This document shows, in pieces, positions 17,826 to 28,076 of a DNA stretch of 32,421 nucleotides. Each line of letters opens with the position of its first letter. Positions within the stretch are counted from its first letter, which is position 1. A program made the translations under genes and the position numbers. This stretch comes from Isotricha intestinalis (Eukaryota; Ciliophora; Litostomatea; Vestibuliferida; Isotrichidae). The stretch spans positions 1 to 32,421 of the forward strand of contig JAJJLU010000548.1 of assembly GCA_023807065.1 (NCBI GenBank), in the 5' to 3' direction. Below the pieces are notes generated by a model. That model was not told where the DNA came from and ran no database searches. It saw only the letters and a list, made by a program, of their open reading frames with translations.

Positions 17826-20800
17826 TTAAATTCCTTTTAACCATTTAGTAACTTTATACAAATTTTTCTTTTTATATGAAAGTGACATTTTCCATAAAAT
17901 AGTAATAATAATTCCAGTTATAAAAGGTATAATTAAACCAATTGCACAACTTTCTAATCCAGAAAGAATCCAATCAACTTGAATATTATAATAAACAGCA
18001 CAAAATGCAGAAACAAAATACCAAGTTATTATCATTATTAAAGTTGATAAAGTAAAAAAAATTATTAATTTACATTTATATAAAGTCAATATTTTATGTG
18101 CAATTAATTTAAATTCTTCTGAATATTTTTCATTTTTTATTATTTCTTCTATTTTATTATTTGATAAATAATCTAATAAAACACAAATAATAAAAGCTAT
18201 TAAATTTGAAAATATAGTTTTAGGTAATCCAACAAAAAAAGAAAGTGTTCCATAATTTTTATATTTTTTAGAAATATAATTATCAGTGAAAAAAAGAGCA
18301 TTAAAAAAAAAATCTAAAGATATTGCAATAATATATCTATCTAGTTTTAAATGTCTCATATCTAAAATTGAATTATTAACAAATATATTTATTATATTTT
18401 GTTTATCACTTAAATAATCCCAATAAAAAACAGATGATGTTCTATGATCATATCTTTCAGCTTCTTCATAACTAATTATATCATAATCTAATTCATTTTC
18501 ATTTAATTTTTTATTATAATTATTAAATTGTTTTTTTGAATTTTGACTATTTAAATTATTATTTGTATTCATATTAAATATTACAGGTTGAGATTCTTGT
18601 GTTCTTATTTTAGATTTTTTTTTAAAAAATTTTGATAATCTCTTGTCTTCTTTTTTTTTATTCGATTCATAAATATAAGAATTATTATTAGAAGATTTAA
18701 TTGAATTGTGATGAGTTCCTCTTTTTATATCATCTATTCCCTCAAAATAATTTTTATTTAATATATTTGAACTTTGATTTTTTTTTTTATTAAATATATA
18801 TTCCTTTGTTTTAACCTTTCTAATATCATTTTCAGAATTATTAAATTCATTCTTATTTTTATTTTTAAAAGGTGGATTAGCAAAATTTTGTTCACTTTCA
18901 ATTTCATCATTTTCATGATCTATATGATATTTTTCTTCTTCAATATTATTATCTTCATCAGGAGGAGGTAAAGAATTTTTTTTAAGAGCACTTTTAATTT
19001 TCTTTAAATCATCAATACAAAAATATATATAAATAATAATATGACAAAAAGTTAAAAATATCATAATCCAACAACCATAATTTTTTTTAAAATATTTATA
19101 TTGAAAAACTAATTTATAACATTTATAAACATAGAAAGTTTCACTAATGAACATTTTTTTAAATTCTGTTTCCATATCATGAATAAATTCATTATTAATA
19201 TTCATTTCTTCATTAACTTCACAAACACAATTAACAGTTTGATCGGTATAATTAATTCCATTATATAAGCAAGTTCCACAAAAATTAACTTCTTGATAAT
19301 AATTTTTTTGCCTATCTTTTAAAATAACATCAGTTCCATTTTCGTTTGTAAAAGGAGTACAAATACTATTAAAGAAAGTATTATTTGGATCAAAAACATC
19401 ATATCCATCTTTTGATAATAATTCAGCTGTTGAATAATCAAATAAATTTAAATTTATTATTGGAGATGTTATTGATATTGAATTTCCTGAACAATATAAA
19501 TTTATATCAATTTCATTACCATTATTATCATATACATAATATGTTAATTCTGGTGTTATGAATGTTGATTCTTTTATATCAAATTTTATTATTGTTAATG
19601 GAGTTGGAAATTTACTTTCTAATATTTTTTGACATTCGCCTAAATCGATTGTTGATAATTTATATTTACTATTTAATTCTTTGATTTCTGAATCTGAATA
19701 TGATGTATCATATAACATTACTACTGCTTCTTCACATTCTATTAATAATATATCATCAGTTATTAAACTATCATAATTATCATTAATTATTTTTTTTAAA
19801 TTCGATTTATCTAAATTGTCAATTTTTAATGTATATGAATTATCATCATTTTTTGATTTTTTTGAACAGTAATTTCCTAGTTGAACCATATTATTTTCTT
19901 GACAAATTTCACAATCACTTGAATCACATGAATTAACACATTGATTGTTATCAACAATTAATAAAGGATAATTTAAATCACATTTAGTATCTTCAGTGCA
20001 TAAAAAAGGAAAATTTTCACACCTCATAAACATATTATTTTCTTCATTTAAAAAATATCCACTTGGCATTGATTTAGTTAATATACAATTATGATTTTCA
20101 GTTAAAGAATAACCGTTAATACAACTTAAACAATTTATACTTTCACTATCACTTCCTTTATTACAAGTTAAACATAAATTATTACATCTTTTATATATTG
20201 AAGGTGTAGTTGAAGTATCTTCATAATAATTTGGCATTGAACTTATTAATATACAATTACCATCATTTACTTCTTTAAATCCATAATTTTCTTTACAAGT
20301 TAAACATTTTTCTTTTCCTTCTTCACAAGAAGCACAAAGTGGAGCACAAAAAAATATATTTACTTCACATAAATTTGATACAAAAGTTTTACCTTCTGAT
20401 AAAGTATTTTGAATGTAATATGTTAAAGAATATTTAGTAAATGAATTTGAAGATGTAGTAAATTCTATTGTTTTTGAATACGGATTATTAATTTCTAATA
20501 ATTCAGAATTACTTAATGTTAAATCTAATTCAAAGTCTTTTGACATTATCCCTATTTCAGTAAATATTTCTTCATTATTATTATTTAGAAAATCTATAGT
20601 TAAAATTTCATCGACTATTCCATATACCGTAAAATCTTTACATGTTGGGAAAGTATATAAATATATATATGTTTTATTCTTATTATATTCGTTAAATGTT
20701 ATAGAAACTAATTTTTCTGAATGTTTTAAAATATATCTCACAATTAATTTTTTGTTTTTCTGAGTAAATATTTGAACATAATATTTACCTCCAATTTGAA

Positions 20801-21788
20801 TAAAATCATCTAATAAAAATTTTCCTATAAAAAATCCATTTGTTTCTCCTGCAACAATTAATAATATTTTCTTATCATTATCAATATATACAAAATCAAT
20901 ATTATGTAGCATTAATGGACTCGCCTCAGTAGTATTAATGTTTTTAACATTTCCATAAATTGTTTTAATATCTCCCAAAACGAAATTCCCTAAAGTATGA
21001 ATACCTATCGTACATATATAATCATATATATTTGAATCTTCTTCCTGTTTTGTAATTAAAGTACATAAAATTACTTTATCATCATTAATTTTTAAATATT
21101 TACATCCTTCAGATTTATCAAATTCTTCTATTCTAAATGGATTATTTCTGTTATTTTCAAAAAAAAAATATGTTAATGAATTATTATCATAAAAGCATCC
21201 TATTTCATCATTAATTCCAAATTGAATGCAATTTACTGAATTTCTTTTAGAAAGTGAAATTCCTACATAAATAGTATTATTATATACAATATTATCATTT
21301 ACATCATAAGTGATTAAAAATACTGATTTTGATGTTCCATATCCATATAAAACTGAACCATTTTTAAGCAGTATAGAATTTAAAAAATGAGAGTCAGCAG
21401 AAGGAAGATAATACTTTTTCTCATAATTAAAAATATTTTCCTCTAATTGAACTATTCCAAAATTATAACTATTGATACTTTTTGCGGCCATTCCTGCCCA
21501 TTTATTCTCAGAAAATTGAATTAAATTTGTTTTGTAATTAAAATTTTTATATCTTTCATTTATATCTTCTGATTGAATAAAAGAATAATAATCAGTATCT
21601 ATTTCTCCCTTTTCATTAATTAATAAAACTGTTAAAATTTCACAATTTGAATCATCACTACAAAAAAAACAAATATAATTTTGATTTTTTGGGATACATA
21701 TATGGTTTACTCTTTTAAATGTAAAAGTTATTTTATATTCATCACATAATAATATTTTTATTAAAATCAAAATTAATAAGGTTTCCAT
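17826..21788 (-). CDS. Large Cys-rich multi-span surface protein
   Basis: A 1320-residue protein. The first residues METLLILILIKILLC are a signal peptide. Residues about 20-480 form a beta-rich extracellular region that may be a propeller. Residues about 480-690 hold furin/GFR-type Cys repeats (CASCEEGKEKCLTCKENYGF, CNNLCLTCNKG, CLSCINGYSL). A further lumenal region has a second Cys cluster (CGTCLYNG, CVCEVNEE). The first span lies near residue 910 (YGCWIMIFLTFCHIIIYIYFC). A charged, Asn/Lys-rich cytosolic loop of about 190 residues follows, then four spans near the C terminus. The block RHLKLDRYIIAIS...NALFFTDNYI recurs, from memory, in many ciliate surface proteins. Probably a plasma-membrane receptor or adhesion protein. 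No enzyme motif. Single exon, which is notable at this size. Confidence 0.75.
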   Translation of the reverse strand: METLLILILIKILLCDEYKITFTFKRVNHICIPKNQNYICFFCSDDSNCEILTVLLINEKGEIDTDYYSFIQSEDINERYKNFNYKTNLIQFSENKWAGMAAKSINSYNFGIVQLEENIFNYEKKYYLPSADSHFLNSILLKNGSVLYGYGTSKSVFLITYDVNDNIVYNNTIYVGISLSKRNSVNCIQFGINDEIGCFYDNNSLTYFFFENNRNNPFRIEEFDKSEGCKYLKINDDKVILCTLITKQEEDSNIYDYICTIGIHTLGNFVLGDIKTIYGNVKNINTTEASPLMLHNIDFVYIDNDKKILLIVAGETNGFFIGKFLLDDFIQIGGKYYVQIFTQKNKKLIVRYILKHSEKLVSITFNEYNKNKTYIYLYTFPTCKDFTVYGIVDEILTIDFLNNNNEEIFTEIGIMSKDFELDLTLSNSELLEINNPYSKTIEFTTSSNSFTKYSLTYYIQNTLSEGKTFVSNLCEVNIFFCAPLCASCEEGKEKCLTCKENYGFKEVNDGNCILISSMPNYYEDTSTTPSIYKRCNNLCLTCNKGSDSESINCLSCINGYSLTENHNCILTKSMPSGYFLNEENNMFMRCENFPFLCTEDTKCDLNYPLLIVDNNQCVNSCDSSDCEICQENNMVQLGNYCSKKSKNDDNSYTLKIDNLDKSNLKKIINDNYDSLITDDILLIECEEAVVMLYDTSYSDSEIKELNSKYKLSTIDLGECQKILESKFPTPLTIIKFDIKESTFITPELTYYVYDNNGNEIDINLYCSGNSISITSPIINLNLFDYSTAELLSKDGYDVFDPNNTFFNSICTPFTNENGTDVILKDRQKNYYQEVNFCGTCLYNGINYTDQTVNCVCEVNEEMNINNEFIHDMETEFKKMFISETFYVYKCYKLVFQYKYFKKNYGCWIMIFLTFCHIIIYIYFCIDDLKKIKSALKKNSLPPPDEDNNIEEEKYHIDHENDEIESEQNFANPPFKNKNKNEFNNSENDIRKVKTKEYIFNKKKNQSSNILNKNYFEGIDDIKRGTHHNSIKSSNNNSYIYESNKKKEDKRLSKFFKKKSKIRTQESQPVIFNMNTNNNLNSQNSKKQFNNYNKKLNENELDYDIISYEEAERYDHRTSSVFYWDYLSDKQNIINIFVNNSILDMRHLKLDRYIIAISLDFFFNALFFTDNYISKKYKNYGTLSFFVGLPKTIFSNLIAFIICVLLDYLSNNKIEEIIKNEKYSEEFKLIAHKILTLYKCKLIIFFTLSTLIMIITWYFVSAFCAVYYNIQVDWILSGLESCAIGLIIPFITGIIITILWKMSLSYKKKNLYKVTKWLKGI

Positions 21789-21899
21789 TTTCTAATTTTA
21801 TTTTATGTATTTATTTATTCATTGAATATTTTTAAAAATAATTGTTATAAATTTTGAAACCAATATTTTAATATAAAAAAAATTACTTTGTTAAATAAA

Positions 21900-22301
21900 A
21901 TGAATTCTTGGTTATATATTCAGTTTTTAAAATATAGAAAATTTCTTGAAAGCTTAACTCCTCATAAAAGAGGGATAATTTTATATACTTCTCTTTCTTC
22001 TTTTTTAATTACATTATTTATAAAAATAATGAGAAAAGGGAAGAATAGAAAAAATAGTTTTACAAAGAATCAAAAAAAAAATTTACTTAAATCAAAATTA
22101 TTTTTTAAATCTGTATATACAAATAAAATTAAATTAGAATTTACAGGTAATGATGGAATTAAATATACAAAAGCTCAATTATTTTTAAGTAAAATATATG
22201 AAAATTCAAAAAACAAAAATAATAATAAGGAAAAAAGAGTAAAAAATGGTAGAGATAAAGCATTTTTTACAATATTAAATAAATATATTGATTCAAATTA
22301 A
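21900..22301 (+). CDS. Small single-span membrane protein, unknown
   Basis: The ATG at 21900 gives 133 residues. There is one likely membrane span near residues 27-42 (IILYTSLSSFLITLFI), followed by a strongly basic Lys/Asn-rich tail. The region ELEFTGNDGIKYTKAQLFLSK-like near residues 80-100 looks folded. No family recognised. It lies divergent from the large surface-protein gene (about 110 nt between starts) and 104 nt upstream of the carboxypeptidase start. Coding status is supported only by the open frame and by host-like codon use. Confidence 0.5.
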   Translation: MNSWLYIQFLKYRKFLESLTPHKRGIILYTSLSSFLITLFIKIMRKGKNRKNSFTKNQKKNLLKSKLFFKSVYTNKIKLEFTGNDGIKYTKAQLFLSKIYENSKNKNNNKEKRVKNGRDKAFFTILNKYIDSN

Positions 22302-22405
22302 AATATTTAATATATTAAAAATATATAAATCATAAAAATATATAAAAAATTACAGAAAATAATTTACTCTATTAAATTAAATAAAAAATTAAAATATTAA
22401 AAAAA

Positions 22406-24136
22406 ATGATTTTCAAATTTTTTATTTTATATTTTTTAACTCTTCAATCCTTAATAAATACATTAGAATCAGATCTTCCAAGAAAAAATGAAGTAAAAGA
22501 TTTATTTGATAATTATAAAGGAAAAATATATACAGGATATCTTAAAACAGAATCAGCAGAAAATGAATTATTTTATTTACTTTCTCAAAGTGAAAATAAT
22601 TATCAAAAAGACCCATTAATATTATGGTTAGAAGGAGGACCAGGTTGTTCTTCTTTATTAGGATTTTTAGATAAAATTGGACCTATTGTTACAAATGAAT
22701 ATTCAGGAAAATTTATTAAAAATGAATTTACTTGGAATAAAAATGCAAGTTTATTATTTATTGATAGTCCTTTTGAAGTTGGTTTTTCTATATATAAATC
22801 TAGAAAACATCATAATGATTCTTCTACTGCTTTAAGTTTATATCATGCTTTAAAAGATTTTTATGAAATTTTCCCTGATTTTAAGGAAAATGATTTATTC
22901 ATTTCTGGAACTTCTTATTCTGGAATATATATTCCTTATTTAGTTCAACAAATTAAAGGAATTGATAATAAAGAAAAAAATAGTATTAATTTAAAAGGTT
23001 TTATTATTGGAAATCCTTATACTTCAGAAAAAATTGAATATGATGATTCTTTTGTTGATACAGCTTATACTCATGGTTTAATTTCTTTAGAAACCTATTA
23101 TGAATATCTTAACGTTTGTCCTCATATAGATTCAATTATTGATACACTTTCTAATCCTAATTATACTAATAATACTAATAATCATTATGTTTATCAATTA
23201 AATGAAGAAAGTAATGAACCTATTAAATATGTTACTAAGCAATGTAATGTTTATAGAAAAAAAATTCAAGAAACTTTATATGGAATTAATGTTTTTGGAA
23301 TTCAAAAAATATGTCCTTATTATGACAATATACAATATAATTCAAATGTATTTAATGATTTAAATATTGCTCCATTTCACCAATCAGAAAATTCATTTTT
23401 AAAAGTATTTATGAGAAATTTACAAAAAAGAAAAAAAATTAAAATAAATTTAAAAAACCAATATCAAAACAAAACTAATGAAGAATTAGAAAAAGCAATA
23501 AGTTTTATAAATGATTCAAAGTTATGTAAAGATGATTTATTTTTAGAAGAATTTTTAAACAATGAAACAATAAAAGAAAAATTAGGAGTAAACAAATCGT
23601 TAAATTGGAAAAAATGTATAGATTTTGATTATAAATTGGGTGATGCAACTAATTTTTATAAAGAACATTTAAACAAATTAAATAATTTTAAAAGTTGGAT
23701 TTATAGTGGTACAGAAGATTTAGTGAGTCCAACATTAGGAACAATACAATGGATTGGACTAGAAAAATTTAATATATCTTCTAAATGGGATCTTTGGAAA
23801 TATAATAATCAAATTAAAGGTTCTTTTCAAAATTATACTAATGGATTAAATATTTATACTTTAAAAGGTGCTGGTCATAATGCAGTTGCTGATAAAAGAG
23901 AAGAAGTTAAATATTTATTTGATTTATTTTTAAAAAGTGATTATCCTGTTAAAGATAATGATAATATTAATCCTGAAAAAAAAAGTAATTGGATCTATAT
24001 TGTTTTAGGTATTATTTCATTTTTAATTGTTCTTTTTGGTGTTTTTCTTTTGTTTAGATGGATTTCTAGATCAAGAAATAAACTTAATGAAGAAACTATT
24101 AATGAAATTACTAATTCTGGAGCTTTAACTCAATAA
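22406..24136 (+). CDS. Serine carboxypeptidase, family S10, membrane-anchored
   Basis: A 576-residue secreted/lysosomal protease. A signal peptide covers residues 1-20. WLEGGPGCSS lies at 74-83 and the nucleophile Ser at 170 in SGTSYSGIYIPYL. The Asp is in WIYSGTEDLVSP and the His in LKGAGHNAVADK, so the triad is complete. A C-terminal span (WIYIVLGIISFLIVLFGVFLLF) and a short cytosolic tail anchor it, as in Kex1-like members. It should remove C-terminal residues in acidic compartments. Odd points: residues that in yeast carboxypeptidase Y recognise the substrate carboxylate are changed (Asn to Glu before GGPG, Glu to Thr before SYSG, and Lys where Glu is usual before IGP). Single exon. Confidence 0.88.
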   Translation: MIFKFFILYFLTLQSLINTLESDLPRKNEVKDLFDNYKGKIYTGYLKTESAENELFYLLSQSENNYQKDPLILWLEGGPGCSSLLGFLDKIGPIVTNEYSGKFIKNEFTWNKNASLLFIDSPFEVGFSIYKSRKHHNDSSTALSLYHALKDFYEIFPDFKENDLFISGTSYSGIYIPYLVQQIKGIDNKEKNSINLKGFIIGNPYTSEKIEYDDSFVDTAYTHGLISLETYYEYLNVCPHIDSIIDTLSNPNYTNNTNNHYVYQLNEESNEPIKYVTKQCNVYRKKIQETLYGINVFGIQKICPYYDNIQYNSNVFNDLNIAPFHQSENSFLKVFMRNLQKRKKIKINLKNQYQNKTNEELEKAISFINDSKLCKDDLFLEEFLNNETIKEKLGVNKSLNWKKCIDFDYKLGDATNFYKEHLNKLNNFKSWIYSGTEDLVSPTLGTIQWIGLEKFNISSKWDLWKYNNQIKGSFQNYTNGLNIYTLKGAGHNAVADKREEVKYLFDLFLKSDYPVKDNDNINPEKKSNWIYIVLGIISFLIVLFGVFLLFRWISRSRNKLNEETINEITNSGALTQ

Positions 24137-24217
24137 TAATTTAATTTTATTTAACTTTCCTTTTTGAAAAGATATTAAATTTAATTTTTATTTATTTTTT
24201 TTGATTAAAAAAAAAAT

Positions 24218-25741
24218 ATGATTAATAAATTGGTTTTTTTATTTTACACTTCTTTTTTAAATGATTGGTATCCAATAAGACATAATACAAAATGTAATTT
24301 AACAATTTATCAAATTAATGGTAAAAGTTATCAAAATATAGAAGTAACAGTAGATCCTTTTTTTAGATATTCCACAATAACTATTTCAAATATTTCATTA
24401 CTATATAAAAGTAAAAAAATGTATGAAGACTTTAATAAATATTATAAAAAGGCATTAATTGAAAAAACACAATTTATTCCTTTTTTCATTCATAAAGAAA
24501 TATTAAGTGCAAATATAAGAATTGCATATCAAGATGAAAAAAATTTTAAACAAATAATTCCATTAATTTTAATTGATAAATCAATTTCAAATTATTATAT
24601 TTATGATCCTTATATTCAAGAATTAAATGGAAAAATCCCTATTTTAATTTTAGATTATAGACAATTAAATATATTTTTAGATAAAAATGATGTTTATGTT
24701 TCATTGAATTATTCAAAGGAAATTCCAGCAAATAAAGTTGCATTATATTTAAGTTTAATATTTATGCTTTTAGTTAATATAATATCTTTAATATGGGGAT
24801 TACTTTTTTATAAAATTCCTCGAAGATATAAAATAGAAATCCATGGTGTAATATTATTTCTATTAATTACAAAATGTATTTTATCTTATTTTAATCTAAT
24901 ATATATTTATAAAAAAAAAAAAGAATTTGAGAAAAAAATTGATTTTTCATCTGAAAAAATTATAAAAATAATAATGTTAGTAATAAATTATATTTTAAAA
25001 GTAGTAATATGTTTTATATCTTTTATAGAAACAGATTCAAATTTAGACCCAATGTTAGAAGAAAGAGAAGTTAAATCAAATGCAGGAAATTTAGTAATTT
25101 TATTTTTGTTTTTAATAGGAGCAGCTGAAGGAAATGAATTTAATCAAATAGATTTGAGTTTAATATTATTTTCTTTTTATTATATTTGCATTGGAATTTA
25201 TGTAAGTATACATGCATATAAAATGAAAAAAAGTCTAATTTCAAACCTGGATATTGTTCGAATACAAAATCCAGAAAGAGTAGCTTCTTTACGTTTTAAA
25301 ATTAAAATTTTATCTTATCATATTATTACCTTAGATTCTTTTGTAATTTTTTATATTTTAGTAGTTTTTATTATTAATAAATTTTTATTTGAATATATTA
25401 ATTTATATGTTATTCAAGTTTTAAATGTCCATTTAGATATCTTCCAATATATTGGATTAATGTTAACTTATTTACCAAGGAAATTACCAAGATATGCTAT
25501 TTTTGGTTTGTTATATTATTTAGATGATGAATATCAATTTTTAGATGAAGAAGATTATTTTGAATCATATGGTGTAAATTTGTTTAAAGAAAAATCCTAT
25601 TTAACTAAAGATGATTTAAAAAATATTAAAAATAATATTGATGGTTATACTATTTTTGCTGTTACGAATCCTTTTTTTCATCAAGATAATAAGGAGCTTC
25701 AAATAGATAAAATAAAAGTAGGATTACATTTTAATGAATAA
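24218..25741 (+). CDS. Seven-transmembrane protein with lumenal domain (GOST/GPR180-like layout)
   Basis: A 507-residue protein. A hydrophobic N terminus (MINKLVFLFYTSFL) may be a signal peptide. A lumenal domain of about 160 residues rich in Ile/Asn/Tyr follows. Seven hydrophobic segments then lie between about 175 and 430: VALYLSLIFMLLVNIISLIW, IHGVILFLLITKCILSYF, IIMLVINYILKVVICFISF, AGNLVILFLFLIGAA, ILFSFYYICIGIYVSIHAY, DSFVIFYILVVFIINKF and FQYIGLMLTYL. The architecture resembles GOST-type proteins (GPR107, TMEM87, GPR180), which act in Golgi traffic or signalling. I recognise the layout, not a signature motif, so the family call is tentative. The C-terminal tail is about 75 residues and acidic. 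Confidence 0.6.
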   Translation: MINKLVFLFYTSFLNDWYPIRHNTKCNLTIYQINGKSYQNIEVTVDPFFRYSTITISNISLLYKSKKMYEDFNKYYKKALIEKTQFIPFFIHKEILSANIRIAYQDEKNFKQIIPLILIDKSISNYYIYDPYIQELNGKIPILILDYRQLNIFLDKNDVYVSLNYSKEIPANKVALYLSLIFMLLVNIISLIWGLLFYKIPRRYKIEIHGVILFLLITKCILSYFNLIYIYKKKKEFEKKIDFSSEKIIKIIMLVINYILKVVICFISFIETDSNLDPMLEEREVKSNAGNLVILFLFLIGAAEGNEFNQIDLSLILFSFYYICIGIYVSIHAYKMKKSLISNLDIVRIQNPERVASLRFKIKILSYHIITLDSFVIFYILVVFIINKFLFEYINLYVIQVLNVHLDIFQYIGLMLTYLPRKLPRYAIFGLLYYLDDEYQFLDEEDYFESYGVNLFKEKSYLTKDDLKNIKNNIDGYTIFAVTNPFFHQDNKELQIDKIKVGLHFNE

Positions 25742-25891
25742 TAAATTTAAAATATTTATTTTATATATAAATATTATAAAAAATATTTTTTACAATATTT
25801 ACTTAATAATCAAAATCCAATTTTTACAAAGTTTTTAATCTATTAATCATATAATAAAATAATTATTCTAAAAAAGACAATATAAAAATTA

Positions 25892-26838
25892 ATGCCTAGA
25901 CAAAGATCAATAACCATATATGCAGAAGACGAAAATGAATTTTCAAAAGTAAAAAACAATAAAATTTATAATAAATATAGGAATATGAAAAAGAAACTAA
26001 TTTTAACAAAGCAAAAACTTTTAAATTTGAAGATTCAGATGATGAAGATAATTATTTAGGAATAAATTCAGGATATCAAATTGAAAAAAGAGATTTAACT
26101 TTAAAAGAAAAAGAAGAAGAAGAAGAAATAGCATTAAATAATTTAATTGAAGATATGAATTTTAAATATAAATATGGATTATTAAAAAATGAAAATTTAT
26201 ATGAAGAAAGTGAAAGTGATTCTTCAGAAGAAGAATTATATTTATGTCCAAGAAAAAAAAGAAAAAATGAAATTAGTTCAATTAAAACATTAGCTTCTTC
26301 AAATTTTTCAGATGAAGATTCTTATAAAAATATACTAAATCATAATTTAATAAATTATAATAAAGTTATTAAAATTATGATTATTGGCCAAAAAAAAAGT
26401 GGAAAAACACTTTTTTTAAATAAACTTTTAAATATCGAAAATAAAAATAATATAAATGAAATATTTGAAATTAAGAGTAAGGTTATTAAAATTAATGAAG
26501 ATAATATTAAATTGGAAATTTGGGATTGTAAAGAAGAATTTTTAAATTCTCCTTTAATAAATGTTTATTATAAAATTGCAAACGGTTTTATTATTATTGT
26601 TGATAATAATTCAAATTTAGATTTTATTAAAAATCAAATCAAATCTATTCAATCAATTAAATCTTCTCCAAAATTCTTATTTTTATACAATTATAAAAAT
26701 AATGAAGATGTGAATCAATGTAAAGAAAGGTTTGAGCAATATTGTAAAAACAATTATTTAAAATTAAATACTTTGAATTTGTATAATATTAGTTTATATA
26801 ATCAAATTATCAATGATTATTTAGAAACTTTAATTTAA
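25892..26838 (+). CDS. Rab/Ras-like GTPase with degenerate motifs, two exons
   Basis: Exon 1 (25892-25948, 19 codons, MPRQRSITIYAEDENEFSK) joins exon 2 (25981-26838) across a 32-nt intron in phase 0, giving about 304 residues. The first 150 or so residues are acidic and low complexity (runs of Glu and SDSSEEE). A P-loop GQKKSGKT follows, then a G3-like WDCKEE instead of WDTAGQE. G4 is YNYKNNED instead of NKxD. The C terminus lacks a prenylation cysteine. So a Ras-type fold is likely, but GTP hydrolysis and guanine specificity may be lost. Role unknown, perhaps scaffolding in traffic or cilia. Confidence 0.7.
25949..25980 (+). other. 32-nt intron
   Basis: GTAAAAAAC...AATATAG. Joins exon 1 to the long exon in phase 0. 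Without it the upstream frame hits a stop within the intron. Confidence 0.7.
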
Positions 26839-28076
26839 AATATTTAAGCAAAATAAATAATTGATGAGATATAATAATAATTATATTCAGCTCATTTTAA
26901 TATTAATATAATTATCATATTATTATTATTTTAATTATTTCATGATCATAGATATTTCGTTGTATAAAAAATTATAATTATAAAAGTTATAAATATAAAA
27001 AACAGAGTTACTATTTTTTAATATATTAAGAAACAAATTTTAAATAAAATTGAATAAACTATAAAAATTTTTTATTTCATTTCTTTATAACTTAATTACA
27101 TTTTGAATTCTCTCTAAAATTATAAGTAAAAGATTATCAACAACAGTAAACTTTCTTCTAATTAAAATAGCAGAAATATATTAATTAACCCATCAAAATT
27201 ACCTAAATTTTTTTTGTATACTTAAAAAAAAATTTGAGCTAGTAATAAATAAAAAAACACTATATTTCTTATTATTAAGAGTAACATATTCAGTAGGAAT
27301 AATTTTTAAATGATATTTGAATGTTTTTTTCTTTAATATCTTCTCTTTCAGATTGTAAATATGGGTGATAAAACCTTTATTAAATTCTTTTTTAATTAAT
27401 TAAATATATTTAAATTACCTCTTAATCATTTAATATTTTTTTGATTCTTCAATATTTAGTAGAATAAATTTTCTATTTTTATATTTTTTTATCTAACCTT
27501 ATCTTTATTTATGTTCCTTTTATAAAATCACTAAATTAATGATAATATTGAACATGAAGAAGAAGCATTGTTATATCAATGTTTATTTAAAGATTTTTGA
27601 ATCTATTGATTAATAGTAAAGATTTTGATATTGTTTGAAAATAAACAAATCTATTATTAGAAATTAGAGCAGTTAATTGTTTTCTTTTTATTAAAGTTAT
27701 AAATTTTAGACTCTTTTTCATATATTGCTCCTATTAATGTTGCAGATAAATTTTTGCTTTTAAGATTACTATATATGTCAAAAATGCAAAAATATTTTTT
27801 CATAATTTTTAATGCAATAAAGTATCAATTAATACATATTTTTATGGTATGTATTATATTTCAATTAAATTTTAAAAATACAATAAAATATTGATAACTA
27901 AGGAAAAATTTTGTTAAAAAATAATAAATTATATAATTATTGTAAAATTTAGGTTAGGATTACATTTATTTTTAAAAATATAAATATTGAATATTTATTT
28001 AATTATAATTTTAATAAAATTTTAAAATAAATTTTTATCATAATATCTAATCCTAAAAAAATATTACCGAAAAAAT
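26839..28076. other. Long intergenic stretch
   Basis: About 1.2 kb between the GTPase gene and the secreted barrel gene. Apart from the decayed minus-strand coding traces listed separately, it is AT-rich with no recognisable gene, RNA or repeat. It is unusually long for this gene-dense window. Confidence 0.5.
27085..27840 (-). pseudogene. Decayed gene, unknown family
   Basis: On the minus strand one frame is readable with scattered stops across this stretch. It includes MKKYFCIFDIYSNLKSKNLS and GAIYEKESKIYNFNKKKT (about 27800-27670). It also has HIYNLKEKILKKKTFKYHLK and IIPTEYVTLNNKKYSVFLFI (about 27380-27230). After a possible 45-nt intron comes TVVDNLLLIILERIQNV, ending in TAA at 27085. 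Amino-acid composition is protein-like (Glu, Gly, Ala, Thr, Cys present) rather than noise, but TAA, TAG and TGA interrupt it. Unknown family. A dead gene is the best reading; an intron-rich live gene is less likely because several stops have no flanking splice sites. Confidence 0.4.

Noticed and set aside
24793..24805. TGGGGATT telomere-like heptamer inside the 7TM gene
   Set aside because: It encodes Ile-Trp-Gly-Leu in a membrane span, so it is explained by coding sequence.
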